A stretch of 39,858 bases of DNA. Origin: an uncultured Clostridia bacterium. GTDB lineage: Bacteria; Bacillota; Clostridia; Peptostreptococcales; Acidaminobacteraceae. The translations under genes were made by a program, and so were the position numbers. Positions 1-7,052 of this stretch are shown in pieces. The DNA is taken from the NCBI GenBank assembly GCA_927417275.1, contig CAKMJV010000001.1, positions 1 through 39,858 of the forward strand, in the 5' to 3' direction. The notes beneath the pieces were generated by a model. It was not told the DNA's origin and did no database searches. It saw only the letters and a list, made by a program, of their open reading frames with translations. Position 1 is the first letter of the stretch, and each line of letters opens with the position of its first letter.

Positions 1-3
1 CAT
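1..3 (-). CDS. Start codon of a divergent gene cut by the window edge
   Basis: Read on the minus strand, positions 1-3 are an ATG preceded by an AGGAAGG ribosome binding site at about 9-15, with a spacing typical of this genome. Only the start codon lies in the window, so nothing can be said about the product. The gene would be divergent from the malic enzyme gene and share the 160-bp intergenic region with it. The call rests only on the SD-ATG pair and could be chance. Confidence 0.4.
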
Positions 4-114
4 TATTACCTTCCTTTCTTTGCGTATAAGATATCAACAGGTTCACACCCTATTTATACCCAAAATGGAGGGTAATAAGCTATTTTCTATAGATGAAATC
101 AAGTAAAATCAAAG

Positions 115-132
115 GTTGCAGAGTTCTGCAAC
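115..132. promoter_or_regulatory. 18-bp perfect dyad, candidate operator of the malic enzyme gene
   Basis: GTTGCAGA and TCTGCAAC form 8-bp perfect arms around a 2-bp centre, about 20 bp upstream of the malic enzyme ribosome binding site. The symmetry and position fit the operator of a dimeric repressor or activator, but the regulator is not visible here. A short RNA hairpin is the alternative. No convincing sigma-A promoter could be placed with confidence in 1-163. Confidence 0.4.
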
Positions 133-163
133 GAACTAATACTATAAACTAAAGGAGCGCAAG

Positions 164-1336
164 ATGAATTATTATGAACGTGCTTTAATGCTTCACAAAG
201 AGAATAAGGGAAAGATAGAAGTGATTAGCAAAGTGAGCGTAAAATCAAAAGATGATTTATCACTCGCTTATACGCCTGGCGTTGCTGAACCTTGCCGCGC
301 AATCGCTGCAAATCCTGATGATGTCTATACGTATACGACGAAAGGCAATATGGTTGCCGTCGTTTCCGATGGTTCTGCCGTTTTGGGACTAGGGAATATA
401 GGTGCTAAGGCTGCTATTCCAGTGATGGAAGGAAAAGCTATTTTGTTTAAGACTTTTGCAGGGGTGGATGCATTTCCTATTTGTGTTGAATCACAAGATG
501 TAGAGACCATCGTAAATACAGTGGTTCAAATCGCACCTGTTTTTGGTGGCATCAATCTTGAAGACATCTCTTCACCACGTTGCGTAGAAGTAGAACGAAG
601 ACTTAAATCACTTTTGGATATTCCTGTTTTCCATGATGATCAACATGGAACGGCAATCGTAGTTTGCGCTGCACTACACAATGCATTGAAAATAGTAAAC
701 AAGAACATTGATACGGTTAAGATCGTTATAAATGGGGCGGGATCGGCAGGCAATGCGATCGCACGCATGCTTATAGATATTGGTGCAAAAAATATTCTTT
801 CTTGTGATCGCAAAGGGATTCTCAATCGATCGACGTCACAAAAAAATTGGGTTCAAGATGAAATTGCTCAACTCACAAATACTCAATTAATAACGGGATC
901 GCTCACTGATGCCATGGTTGACGCAGATGTTTTTATAGGCGTTTCGTCTAAAGACGCGGTCACTCAAGATATGGTGCGTTCGATGGGAAAAGATGCAATC
1001 GTCTTTGCCATGGCTAATCCTGATCCTGAAATAATGCCAGATTTGGCGCTCGAAGCGGGTGCTAAAATAGTAGGGACAGGACGTTCTGATTTCGCTAATC
1101 AAATTAATAATGTTTTAGCTTTTCCAGGCATCTTCAGAGGTGCACTTGATGCACGCGCGTCCGATATTAATGAGGCTATGAAAATCGCTGCTGTATATGC
1201 TATTGCTGGTTTAGTGCATCCAGATAAACTTTCACCAACATACATCATTCCATCTGCACTGGATCAGAGTATAGGCGAATGCGTTGCGAAAGCCGTTTAC
1301 GATGCAGCCATTGAATCAGGCGTTTCAAGAATTTAA
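164..1336 (+). CDS. Malic enzyme, probably NAD-dependent (oxaloacetate-decarboxylating)
   Basis: This enzyme converts malate to pyruvate and CO2 with reduction of NAD(P)+ in the cytoplasm. The 390-residue length fits the short bacterial malic enzyme class that lacks the C-terminal phosphotransacetylase-like domain. Visible signatures are the N-terminal SLAYTPGVAEPC segment, the metal-site region FGGINLEDISSPRC, PVFHDDQHGTAIV near residue 160, and the Rossmann nucleotide loop INGAGSAGNAIA near residue 190. The start ATG follows AAAGGAG at a good distance. It is transcribed alone and ends at a strong terminator shared with the convergent glutamate dehydrogenase gene. A perfect dyad upstream may be its operator. 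NAD versus NADP use cannot be decided by eye. Confidence 0.93.
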   Translation: MNYYERALMLHKENKGKIEVISKVSVKSKDDLSLAYTPGVAEPCRAIAANPDDVYTYTTKGNMVAVVSDGSAVLGLGNIGAKAAIPVMEGKAILFKTFAGVDAFPICVESQDVETIVNTVVQIAPVFGGINLEDISSPRCVEVERRLKSLLDIPVFHDDQHGTAIVVCAALHNALKIVNKNIDTVKIVINGAGSAGNAIARMLIDIGAKNILSCDRKGILNRSTSQKNWVQDEIAQLTNTQLITGSLTDAMVDADVFIGVSSKDAVTQDMVRSMGKDAIVFAMANPDPEIMPDLALEAGAKIVGTGRSDFANQINNVLAFPGIFRGALDARASDINEAMKIAAVYAIAGLVHPDKLSPTYIIPSALDQSIGECVAKAVYDAAIESGVSRI

Positions 1337-1341
1337 GAATC

Positions 1342-1371
1342 AAAAAACCAACGCTTTCGCGTTGGTTTTTT
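1342..1371. terminator. Bidirectional intrinsic terminator between malic enzyme and gdhA
   Basis: Stem CCAACGC/GCGTTGG with a TTTC loop is flanked by six A on the left and six T on the right, so it has a U-tract on either strand. It lies between the ends of the two convergent genes (1336 and 1382). Confidence 0.9.
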
Positions 1372-1381
1372 ATGTTTGATT

Positions 1382-2722
<1,341 letters not shown>

Positions 2723-2753
2723 TCACCTCATATTTTTAATTTTTTACTTAAAT

Positions 2754-2762
2754 AGAATACCA
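2754..2762 (-). promoter_or_regulatory. Candidate extended -10 promoter of gdhA
   Basis: On the minus strand TGG is followed by TATTCT, an extended -10 form, about 35 bp upstream of the gdhA start and downstream of the lexA terminator. No good -35 hexamer lies at 17 bp. Confidence 0.4.
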
Positions 2763-2840
2763 TATTTCCGTTAAATATATATCCATTTTTTTCAAAATAT
2801 TATCAACATTCTATAAAAATATTTTAAAGTTAAATAAACA

Positions 2841-2874
2841 AAAACAGGTTCTTATGAAAAGAGCCTGTTTTTTT
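2841..2874 (-). terminator. Intrinsic terminator of lexA
   Basis: AAACAGG pairs with CCTGTTT and the stem continues inward through a G-U wobble to a 4-nt loop; U-rich tracts lie on both sides. It lies about 27 bp past the lexA stop codon and separates lexA from gdhA. Confidence 0.8.
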
Positions 2875-2900
2875 ATTTGATTCATTTATATTCTTTTCCG

Positions 2901-3530
2901 TTACATGCGTCTAAATACACCTTTGATTTTTCCAAGAATTTGAACATCGTCTACATAAATAGGTAACATGCTTGCGTTTTCCGGTTGCAATCTAATTCTA
3001 TTTTTTTCTTTATAAAAGGTTTTAACGGTTGCGCTGTCATCAATCATCGCTACGACGATATCGCCACTGTTTGCATCTTCTTGCTTTCTGACCAAAACCA
3101 AATCTTTATTAAATATTCCGGCCTCAATCATACTGTCACCTTTTATTTTAAGCATAAAATATACGCCTTCATCTACATAATCCGATGGAATAGGGAATGT
3201 CTCTTCTATACTTTCTACGGCTAAAATGGGTTGTCCTGCGGTAATCTCTCCAACAATAGGGATAAATCGTGTATCACGAGACAACTGGATTACATTTTCA
3301 ACCGGTGCATGATCCATATCAAAAATCTCAATCGCTCTTGGTTTAGTAGGGTCTCTTCTTATCATACCCAATTCTTCAAGTCGCGTTAAATGCGTATGCA
3401 CCGTAGAAGTTGATTTTAATCCCACTGCTAAGCAAATTTCTCGAACAGAAGGTGGATAGCCTTTTTTTGAGACTTCTTCTTTTAAAAAATCTAAAATCAA
3501 CTGCTGTTTTTTAGAAATCGTTCCGCCCAT
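2901..3530 (-). CDS. lexA: LexA, SOS-response repressor and self-cleaving serine protease
   Basis: LexA represses the SOS regulon and cleaves itself when bound to RecA filaments. The N-terminal winged-helix DNA-binding domain covers residues 1-65. The cleavage site Ala98-Gly99 lies in GEITAGQP. The catalytic Ser133 is in KGDSMIEAG and Lys170 in ATVKTFY. I place the start at the ATG of MGGTIS (3530), which has AAGGGGGG upstream. The longer frame to 3566 has no ribosome binding site and would add 12 residues, so the protein is 209 residues. It is divergent from a YneA-like gene, the arrangement known in Bacillus, and its own promoter abuts a LexA-type box. Confidence 0.97.
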   Translation of the reverse strand: MGGTISKKQQLILDFLKEEVSKKGYPPSVREICLAVGLKSTSTVHTHLTRLEELGMIRRDPTKPRAIEIFDMDHAPVENVIQLSRDTRFIPIVGEITAGQPILAVESIEETFPIPSDYVDEGVYFMLKIKGDSMIEAGIFNKDLVLVRKQEDANSGDIVVAMIDDSATVKTFYKEKNRIRLQPENASMLPIYVDDVQILGKIKGVFRRM

Positions 3531-3547
3531 AATAACCCCCCTTATAT

Positions 3548-3559
3548 GAATACACTTTC
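3548..3559. promoter_or_regulatory. Degenerate LexA-like site in the lexA leader
   Basis: GAAT-N4-TTTC departs from GAAC-N4-GTTC at two positions and lies just upstream of the lexA ribosome binding site. It may be chance. Confidence 0.15.
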
Positions 3560-3574
3560 TATGCATGTAATTAT

Positions 3575-3591
3575 ACTATACTAACTATAGT
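3575..3591. promoter_or_regulatory. 17-bp dyad at the lexA transcription start
   Basis: ACTATA and TATAGT form perfect 6-bp arms around CTAAC. The site covers the start expected from the lexA -10 box. It does not resemble a LexA box, and in AT-rich sequence it may be fortuitous. Confidence 0.25.
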
Positions 3592-3592
3592 G

Positions 3593-3621
3593 ATTATAGC
3601 ATAATCGATCAAAAAAATCAA
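3593..3621 (-). promoter_or_regulatory. lexA promoter
   Basis: On the minus strand TTGATT (3616-3621) is followed after exactly 17 bp by TATAAT (3593-3598), giving a start near 3586. A one-mismatch LexA-type box (3620-3631) overlaps the upstream edge of the -35, consistent with autoregulation. Confidence 0.75.
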
Positions 3622-3631
3622 ACATAAGTTC
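3620..3631. promoter_or_regulatory. LexA-type box next to the lexA -35
   Basis: Read on the minus strand this is GAAC-TTAT-GTTT, one base off the strict GAAC-N4-GTTC core; the Bacillus SOS box allows a pyrimidine at that place. It overlaps the lexA -35 region by two bases. Confidence 0.55.
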
Positions 3632-3641
3632 TATTTTATGC

Positions 3642-3670
3642 TTTACAAAGAACGCATGTTCGTATATAAT
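3642..3670 (+). promoter_or_regulatory. Promoter of the yneA-like gene
   Basis: TTTACA (3642-3647) is followed after 17 bp by a perfect TATAAT (3665-3670). A perfect LexA box fills most of the spacer, so bound LexA would exclude RNA polymerase. Confidence 0.85.
3650..3661. promoter_or_regulatory. Perfect LexA box in the yneA-like promoter spacer
   Basis: GAACGCATGTTC matches the GAAC-N4-GTTC core exactly, and the flanking G gives GTTCG as in the Bacillus consensus. It lies between the -35 and -10 elements. Confidence 0.88.
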
Positions 3671-3681
3671 TAAAACATAAA

Positions 3682-3693
3682 GAACATACGTTT
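3682..3693. promoter_or_regulatory. Second LexA box downstream of the yneA-like -10
   Basis: AGAACATACGTTTG matches the Bacillus CGAACRNRYGTTYG consensus at all places but the first. It lies just after the expected transcription start, centred 32 bp from the perfect box. Confidence 0.75.
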
Positions 3694-3718
3694 GTTAAGT
3701 TGAAAGGAAGTGGATTGA

Positions 3719-4063
3719 ATGAATCAAATTAGACCTCAATTAACCGTTTCTTCACGAACAAGAAAAAAAAGACTAATCATCGTTAATAAATTGCGTTTTG
3801 TATTAATGTCATTACTAACATTAATCATTTTAAGCATTTTTCTATCATACATCACTGGATTTTTCATGTCTGAAGCAAGCACCGTAAATACACCAATCGA
3901 AGTTGAAATTGTTGCTGGTGATACTTTATGGGATCTAGCAGCAACCTATAATTATTATGACGAAGATCTTCGAGAAGTGGTATACCGTATAAAAACATAT
4001 AACGCCCTCGATAATGGGTATTTAAAAGTTGGGCAAATCGTAAAAATCCCTATGGGAAAATAA
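3719..4063 (+). CDS. yneA: YneA-like SOS-induced cell-division inhibitor (membrane-anchored LysM protein)
   Basis: This 114-residue protein has a basic N-terminus with a run of Arg and Lys, one membrane segment at about residues 26-48, and a C-terminal LysM domain from about residue 60 to 112 with the typical VEIVAGDTLWDLAATY start and KVGQIVKIP end. That is the layout of Bacillus YneA, which stalls division after DNA damage and is cleared by proteases. The support is strong because it is divergent from lexA, as in Bacillus, and its promoter carries two LexA boxes. GGAAG lies about 10 bases before the ATG. The Bacillus neighbour yneB, a resolvase, is absent; a convergent tyrosine recombinase lies here instead. 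The gene name rests on context and architecture, not on high residue identity. Confidence 0.82.
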   Translation: MNQIRPQLTVSSRTRKKRLIIVNKLRFVLMSLLTLIILSIFLSYITGFFMSEASTVNTPIEVEIVAGDTLWDLAATYNYYDEDLREVVYRIKTYNALDNGYLKVGQIVKIPMGK

Positions 4064-4072
4064 TCAGTCTAT

Positions 4073-4128
4073 AAACCGCAAAAGTAGGGGATATTCAACG
4101 ATATTCACGTCTCATTTTTGCGGTTTTT
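4073..4128 (+). terminator. Long-loop terminator of the yneA-like gene, overlapping the recombinase 3' end
   Basis: AAACCGCAAAA (4073-4083) pairs perfectly with TTTTGCGGTTT (4116-4126), followed by Ts on the plus strand. The 32-nt loop contains two copies of GATATTCA ten bases apart (4090 and 4100). The right arm is also the last codons of the convergent recombinase gene. Confidence 0.6.
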
Positions 4129-5274
4129 CTTATGAAAATCTTCAAGTAACTCATAATTATTTACCAAGTCTCGTTTTGCATTTTTCTTATGTGCAGCATA
4201 GAGTTGTGTGGTCGTTACATTTTCATGATCCAGTAAGTTTTGAACATCATATATAGAAAAACCATATTGAATTAATGAAGATGCTGCAGTTGCTCTAAGT
4301 TTATGTGGACTATATCCTTTATCCCTTGATGTTTGCATGCCGATAGATGTGTATTTTTTTACCAAGTCTCTTATGGCACGTACAGTCATGCGATGACCTT
4401 GAAGCGAAATAAATAGAGGGTCATCTTCATCATAACCATCTGGTCGTTCCAAGTTTATATAGTCTTGTACAACCGATAAAGCGGATTGATTTAGCGGCAT
4501 ATTAACTTCTTTACCACGTTTTCTATATATTTTAAACTCACTGCGTGCATAATTAAAAGAACTTAGATTCAACTGTTGAAGTTCACTAATTCTCAAACCG
4601 TATGTGGTAAATAATACCAAAATGGCCTTGTCACGCTTTTTAGTTTTCTCCCAGTATTGAGATTCTTTCTCAGTTAAACCTTCGCCAGTTTCAACAGCCA
4701 AAAGCATACGTGTAACTTCTTCAATTTCTAAACGCTTGATGGCATCAGGTTGCGGCTTAGGTAATTTTATTGGATTAAATCCTTCGGTAATATTTTTTTC
4801 AATCAACTGATCGCGGTATAAAAACTTAAAAAGTACACTGAGTGACGATCTTTTACGGGCCAAAGCACGTGTGTGATTTTCCATGATATAATCTGCATTT
4901 TCAGTTTCTTTAATATACCTGGTACAATAATCAGCCAAAAATAAATTAATGTCTTTAGCCGTTAGTGAAGCAAATGCTTCAAGTGAAATATCTTTGACGC
5001 TGTGTAATCCAACCAGTTTTTTTTCATTAACCAAATAGCTGCAGAAGAAATGTAGATCACGTAAGTATGCAACACGTGAAGACAATGCGATGGCATTTCT
5101 AAGGTATAAAAAATAATCTGCAAAGAAATCTGGTAGCCGCGATTCTATAGAAGCGCACAACACCAACATATCATTTTGCTTTAGAACGATGTTGTTTGGT
5201 TTATCTGACTTATTCAGGATCTTTACTTTTTTATGTTTAGTCAAAGCGGTTGAAGTCAGTTTCTTTTGTCCCAT
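4105..5274 (-). CDS. Tyrosine site-specific recombinase, Xer-like
   Basis: The protein has 389 residues with a core-binding SAM-like domain (about 60-185) and a C-terminal catalytic domain. The catalytic set is complete: Arg in YGLRISELQQL, Lys in KRGKEVNMPL, the H-x-x-R pair in HKLRATAAS, His in LLDHENVTTTQLY, and the Tyr nucleophile at the end of that segment. It carries about 55 basic, extra N-terminal residues. GAGGTG lies a few bases before the ATG. No cargo genes, excisionase or repeated attachment ends are visible, so a chromosomal Xer-type role (dimer resolution, like single-recombinase XerS) is as likely as a phage-type integrase. It has its own promoter, a striking palindrome in the leader, and lies convergent to the SOS-controlled yneA-like gene. 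Confidence 0.85.
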   Translation of the reverse strand: MGQKKLTSTALTKHKKVKILNKSDKPNNIVLKQNDMLVLCASIESRLPDFFADYFLYLRNAIALSSRVAYLRDLHFFCSYLVNEKKLVGLHSVKDISLEAFASLTAKDINLFLADYCTRYIKETENADYIMENHTRALARKRSSLSVLFKFLYRDQLIEKNITEGFNPIKLPKPQPDAIKRLEIEEVTRMLLAVETGEGLTEKESQYWEKTKKRDKAILVLFTTYGLRISELQQLNLSSFNYARSEFKIYRKRGKEVNMPLNQSALSVVQDYINLERPDGYDEDDPLFISLQGHRMTVRAIRDLVKKYTSIGMQTSRDKGYSPHKLRATAASSLIQYGFSIYDVQNLLDHENVTTTQLYAAHKKNAKRDLVNNYELLEDFHKKNRKNET

Positions 5275-5298
5275 GGAGCACCTCTTCTTATATCCGAT

Positions 5299-5336
5299 TC
5301 AACTATTCCCTAAATATACATTTGAGGAATAGTTGA
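5299..5336. repeat. 38-bp near-perfect palindrome in the recombinase leader
   Basis: Outer arms TCAACTATTCC (5299-5309) and GGAATAGTTGA (5326-5336) pair perfectly over 11 bp. The 16-bp centre is itself mostly symmetric (AAAT-ATAC-ATTT). It begins at the transcription start predicted from the promoter just upstream, so it is either an operator or recombinase-binding site, or a 5'-end hairpin in the mRNA. Confidence 0.7.
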
Positions 5337-5343
5337 TGGTTTA

Positions 5344-5372
5344 ATTATAGCATATCTTGTTCGCATTTGTAA
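5344..5372 (-). promoter_or_regulatory. Promoter of the recombinase gene
   Basis: On the minus strand TTACAA (5367-5372), a 17-bp spacer and an extended -10, TGC-TATAAT (TATAAT at 5344-5349). The predicted start near 5337 abuts the palindrome. Confidence 0.75.
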
Positions 5373-5373
5373 A

Positions 5374-5402
5374 TAAAAAAAGTAGAGCTTTCACTCTACT
5401 TT
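5374..5402 (-). terminator. Intrinsic terminator of queT
   Basis: AAAGTAGAG pairs with CTCTACTTT over 9 bp around a 6-nt loop, followed on the minus strand by a T run. It starts 7 bp past the queT stop codon. Confidence 0.85.
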
Positions 5403-5408
5403 CATTCT

Positions 5409-5903
5409 TTAGACTTCTTTCTTTTCAGATTTTCCAAAAATAGATCGCACGGGTTTTAATGCATTTAGTAAAATCATACCTAAACCTAAAACCGCTACGA
5501 GTTGTCCTAAGAAAACGCCACCCATCAGAAGCAATAAACCTTCTGGTATACCATAGGCATATTTGAGTATTAAACCTACGATCACGCTGTTTACTAAAAT
5601 CGGTGGAATCGGTACCCATATTTCCTTATGACGTAAACGATAAGATAGATAAGCTGCCAATAGCGTAGCAAGACTTCCAAATATGGTATCCCATATAATC
5701 GCGCCTCCAACGATGTTAGCAACCAAGCACCCTATAAATAGTCCAGGAATTGCTGCTGGTGTAAAAAATGGTAAAATAGTCAACGCTTCAGCCACTCTAA
5801 ATTGAATTGGACCAAAACTACTAAAACTAAATACCAGCACTAAAACAACGTACAAAGACGCAATCATCCCTGCACTTACTACATAACGTACATTCTTATT
5901 CAT
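5409..5903 (-). CDS. queT: QueT-family queuosine-precursor transporter (ECF S component)
   Basis: This hydrophobic 164-residue protein has five or six predicted membrane segments. It matches the QueT family in its N-terminal VRYVVSAGMIASLYVV and the conserved IQFRVAEALTILPFFTPAAIPGLF segment at about residues 33-56. The family is the substrate-binding part of energy-coupling-factor transporters for queuosine precursors; the ATPase and T components are shared and not in this window. The role is backed by a preQ1-I type riboswitch directly over its ribosome binding site. AGGAGG lies 5 bases before the ATG. It is monocistronic, with its own promoter and terminator. Confidence 0.9.
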   Translation of the reverse strand: MNKNVRYVVSAGMIASLYVVLVLVFSFSSFGPIQFRVAEALTILPFFTPAAIPGLFIGCLVANIVGGAIIWDTIFGSLATLLAAYLSYRLRHKEIWVPIPPILVNSVIVGLILKYAYGIPEGLLLLMGGVFLGQLVAVLGLGMILLNALKPVRSIFGKSEKKEV

Positions 5904-5908
5904 GTGTT

Positions 5909-5950
5909 CCTCCTAGTTTTGTTTTATGACAGGATGGTTTCGAACTGTCA
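5909..5950 (-). promoter_or_regulatory. preQ1-I type riboswitch controlling queT translation
   Basis: On the minus strand TGACAG (5945-5950) pairs with CTGTCA (5927-5932) around a short loop ending in CCATC. An A-rich tail, ATAAAACAAAACTA, then runs into the AGGAGG ribosome binding site (5909-5914). This matches the class I preQ1 layout: a stem plus an A-rich 3' tail that folds back as a pseudoknot and hides the SD when ligand binds. The downstream gene is a queuosine-precursor transporter, which supports the call. Confidence 0.85.
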
Positions 5951-5965
5951 ATTTTGAGACTCTTT

Positions 5966-5974
5966 ATTATAACA
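5966..5974 (-). promoter_or_regulatory. Extended -10 promoter of queT
   Basis: TGT-TATAAT on the minus strand, with a start expected about 9 bases upstream of the riboswitch stem. No clear -35 hexamer, as is usual with an extended -10. Confidence 0.6.
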
Positions 5975-6020
5975 CATGAATTAATTCGTACCTACTAAAT
6001 TGTATAGTTTCTACAAACAA

Positions 6021-6923
6021 TTAAGTCCAACGGTTGTATTTTTTTAGTAACATTAAGTGTTTAAGTGTCAAAATACCCGTCCACTCTCTTTTGGCTATTT
6101 CCCATTCATTTTCATAGCAGCCCCAAGTCCATGTTGGTGGTATAAAGCCATGTTTATCAATCAAATCCACTAAATAGTCTAAGTTGGCATCCAGTATGGA
6201 TTCTTGAACATCAAAAAGTTCGCCCTTAGTTAACTCGATAAATTTTAGCGGATAAGGCACATAACTTCCCCACTCACTTATGTTAACATTTACCAGTTCT
6301 TCATAAGCACTTTTAATGCGGTCTATGATTTTAATCTGATTATTTTGATCTAATTTGTAATAGAGTCTAATGATACAATAAAGTTCATGTTCCTCTATTG
6401 ATGTTGCATCATTGATGGCCTCAACATATAAACTAGTCAAATAATCAGGATCTAATGTTATTAAATATTGCTTATAGCGAATTAGGTATCCTAGTAATTC
6501 TGCGCTTGGATTAAACGTTAATGCTTCAGTTGTTTTTTGATACTTCCACCAAGGTGCATGGGGATATAAGTTTACATGCTTTGAAGTTGCTTCCCAGCCC
6601 AATATTTCAGTATTAAATGTACTCTCAAGATAATGTATTGCCGATTCGATTTGTGCTTGCGCATCTGAGTGTTCATTTAGTCCATCTAGCAACTGTAAAG
6701 CAACGGATGTCGCCATTGGAGATGAATTAGGTAATCTAAAATCGGGCTCTAATCCGTTACCATACCCCCCATCTTTATTTTGATACATTTTTAAAGCCTT
6801 AATTACTTTTTCTGGACTTTCTGATTCAAAATAATGTCCAAACAAGATTTTTTCTAAATACCGGGCATTATTCATTATATAACGACCTGATGCTTCTATA
6901 TTCTCATTAGTAAGTCGCTTCAT
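6021..6923 (-). CDS. Uncharacterised alpha/alpha-toroid-like protein
   Basis: I do not recognise a specific family. The 300-residue protein is soluble, with no signal peptide or membrane segment, and mostly helical. The segment MYQNKDGGYGNGLEPDFRLP near residue 50 resembles the Q-x-x-DGG(W/Y) repeats of prenyltransferase and terpene-cyclase toroids, and helix-pair spacing continues through PTWTWGCYENEWEIAKREW near the C-terminus. No catalytic Asp-rich motif of true cyclases is evident, so enzymatic function is unproven. I set the start at the ATG at 6923, which has GGAGG 5 bases upstream; that SD overlaps an earlier in-frame ATG at 6935. It stands alone between purB and queT, and the neighbours give no clue to its role. 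Confidence 0.6.
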   Translation of the reverse strand: MKRLTNENIEASGRYIMNNARYLEKILFGHYFESESPEKVIKALKMYQNKDGGYGNGLEPDFRLPNSSPMATSVALQLLDGLNEHSDAQAQIESAIHYLESTFNTEILGWEATSKHVNLYPHAPWWKYQKTTEALTFNPSAELLGYLIRYKQYLITLDPDYLTSLYVEAINDATSIEEHELYCIIRLYYKLDQNNQIKIIDRIKSAYEELVNVNISEWGSYVPYPLKFIELTKGELFDVQESILDANLDYLVDLIDKHGFIPPTWTWGCYENEWEIAKREWTGILTLKHLMLLKKYNRWT

Positions 6924-7007
6924 ATTCGCCTCCATTTTACTTATTCTATATTAGTATAACCTTTTTTAAATGATTTAAGCATTTTCCTCACATAATCTTA
7001 CAATAAA

Positions 7008-7050
7008 TTAAGCCTATGCATTAATTTTATAATCAACGCATAGGCTTTAA
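7008..7050 (-). terminator. Intrinsic terminator of purB
   Basis: AAGCCTATGC (7010-7019) pairs perfectly with GCATAGGCTT (7038-7047) around an 18-nt loop, followed on the minus strand by a U-rich stretch. It lies just past the purB stop codon. Confidence 0.75.
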
Positions 7051-7052
7051 TA

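Noticed and set aside
4105..5274. Reading the tyrosine recombinase as evidence of a prophage or integrative element
   Set aside because: No phage, conjugation, excisionase or cargo genes are nearby and no direct-repeat attachment pair or tRNA target is visible. The neighbours are ordinary chromosomal genes.
5360..5365. Half LexA site (GAAC) near the recombinase -35
   Set aside because: The opposite half GTTC is absent at the required 4-bp spacing, so there is no support for LexA control.
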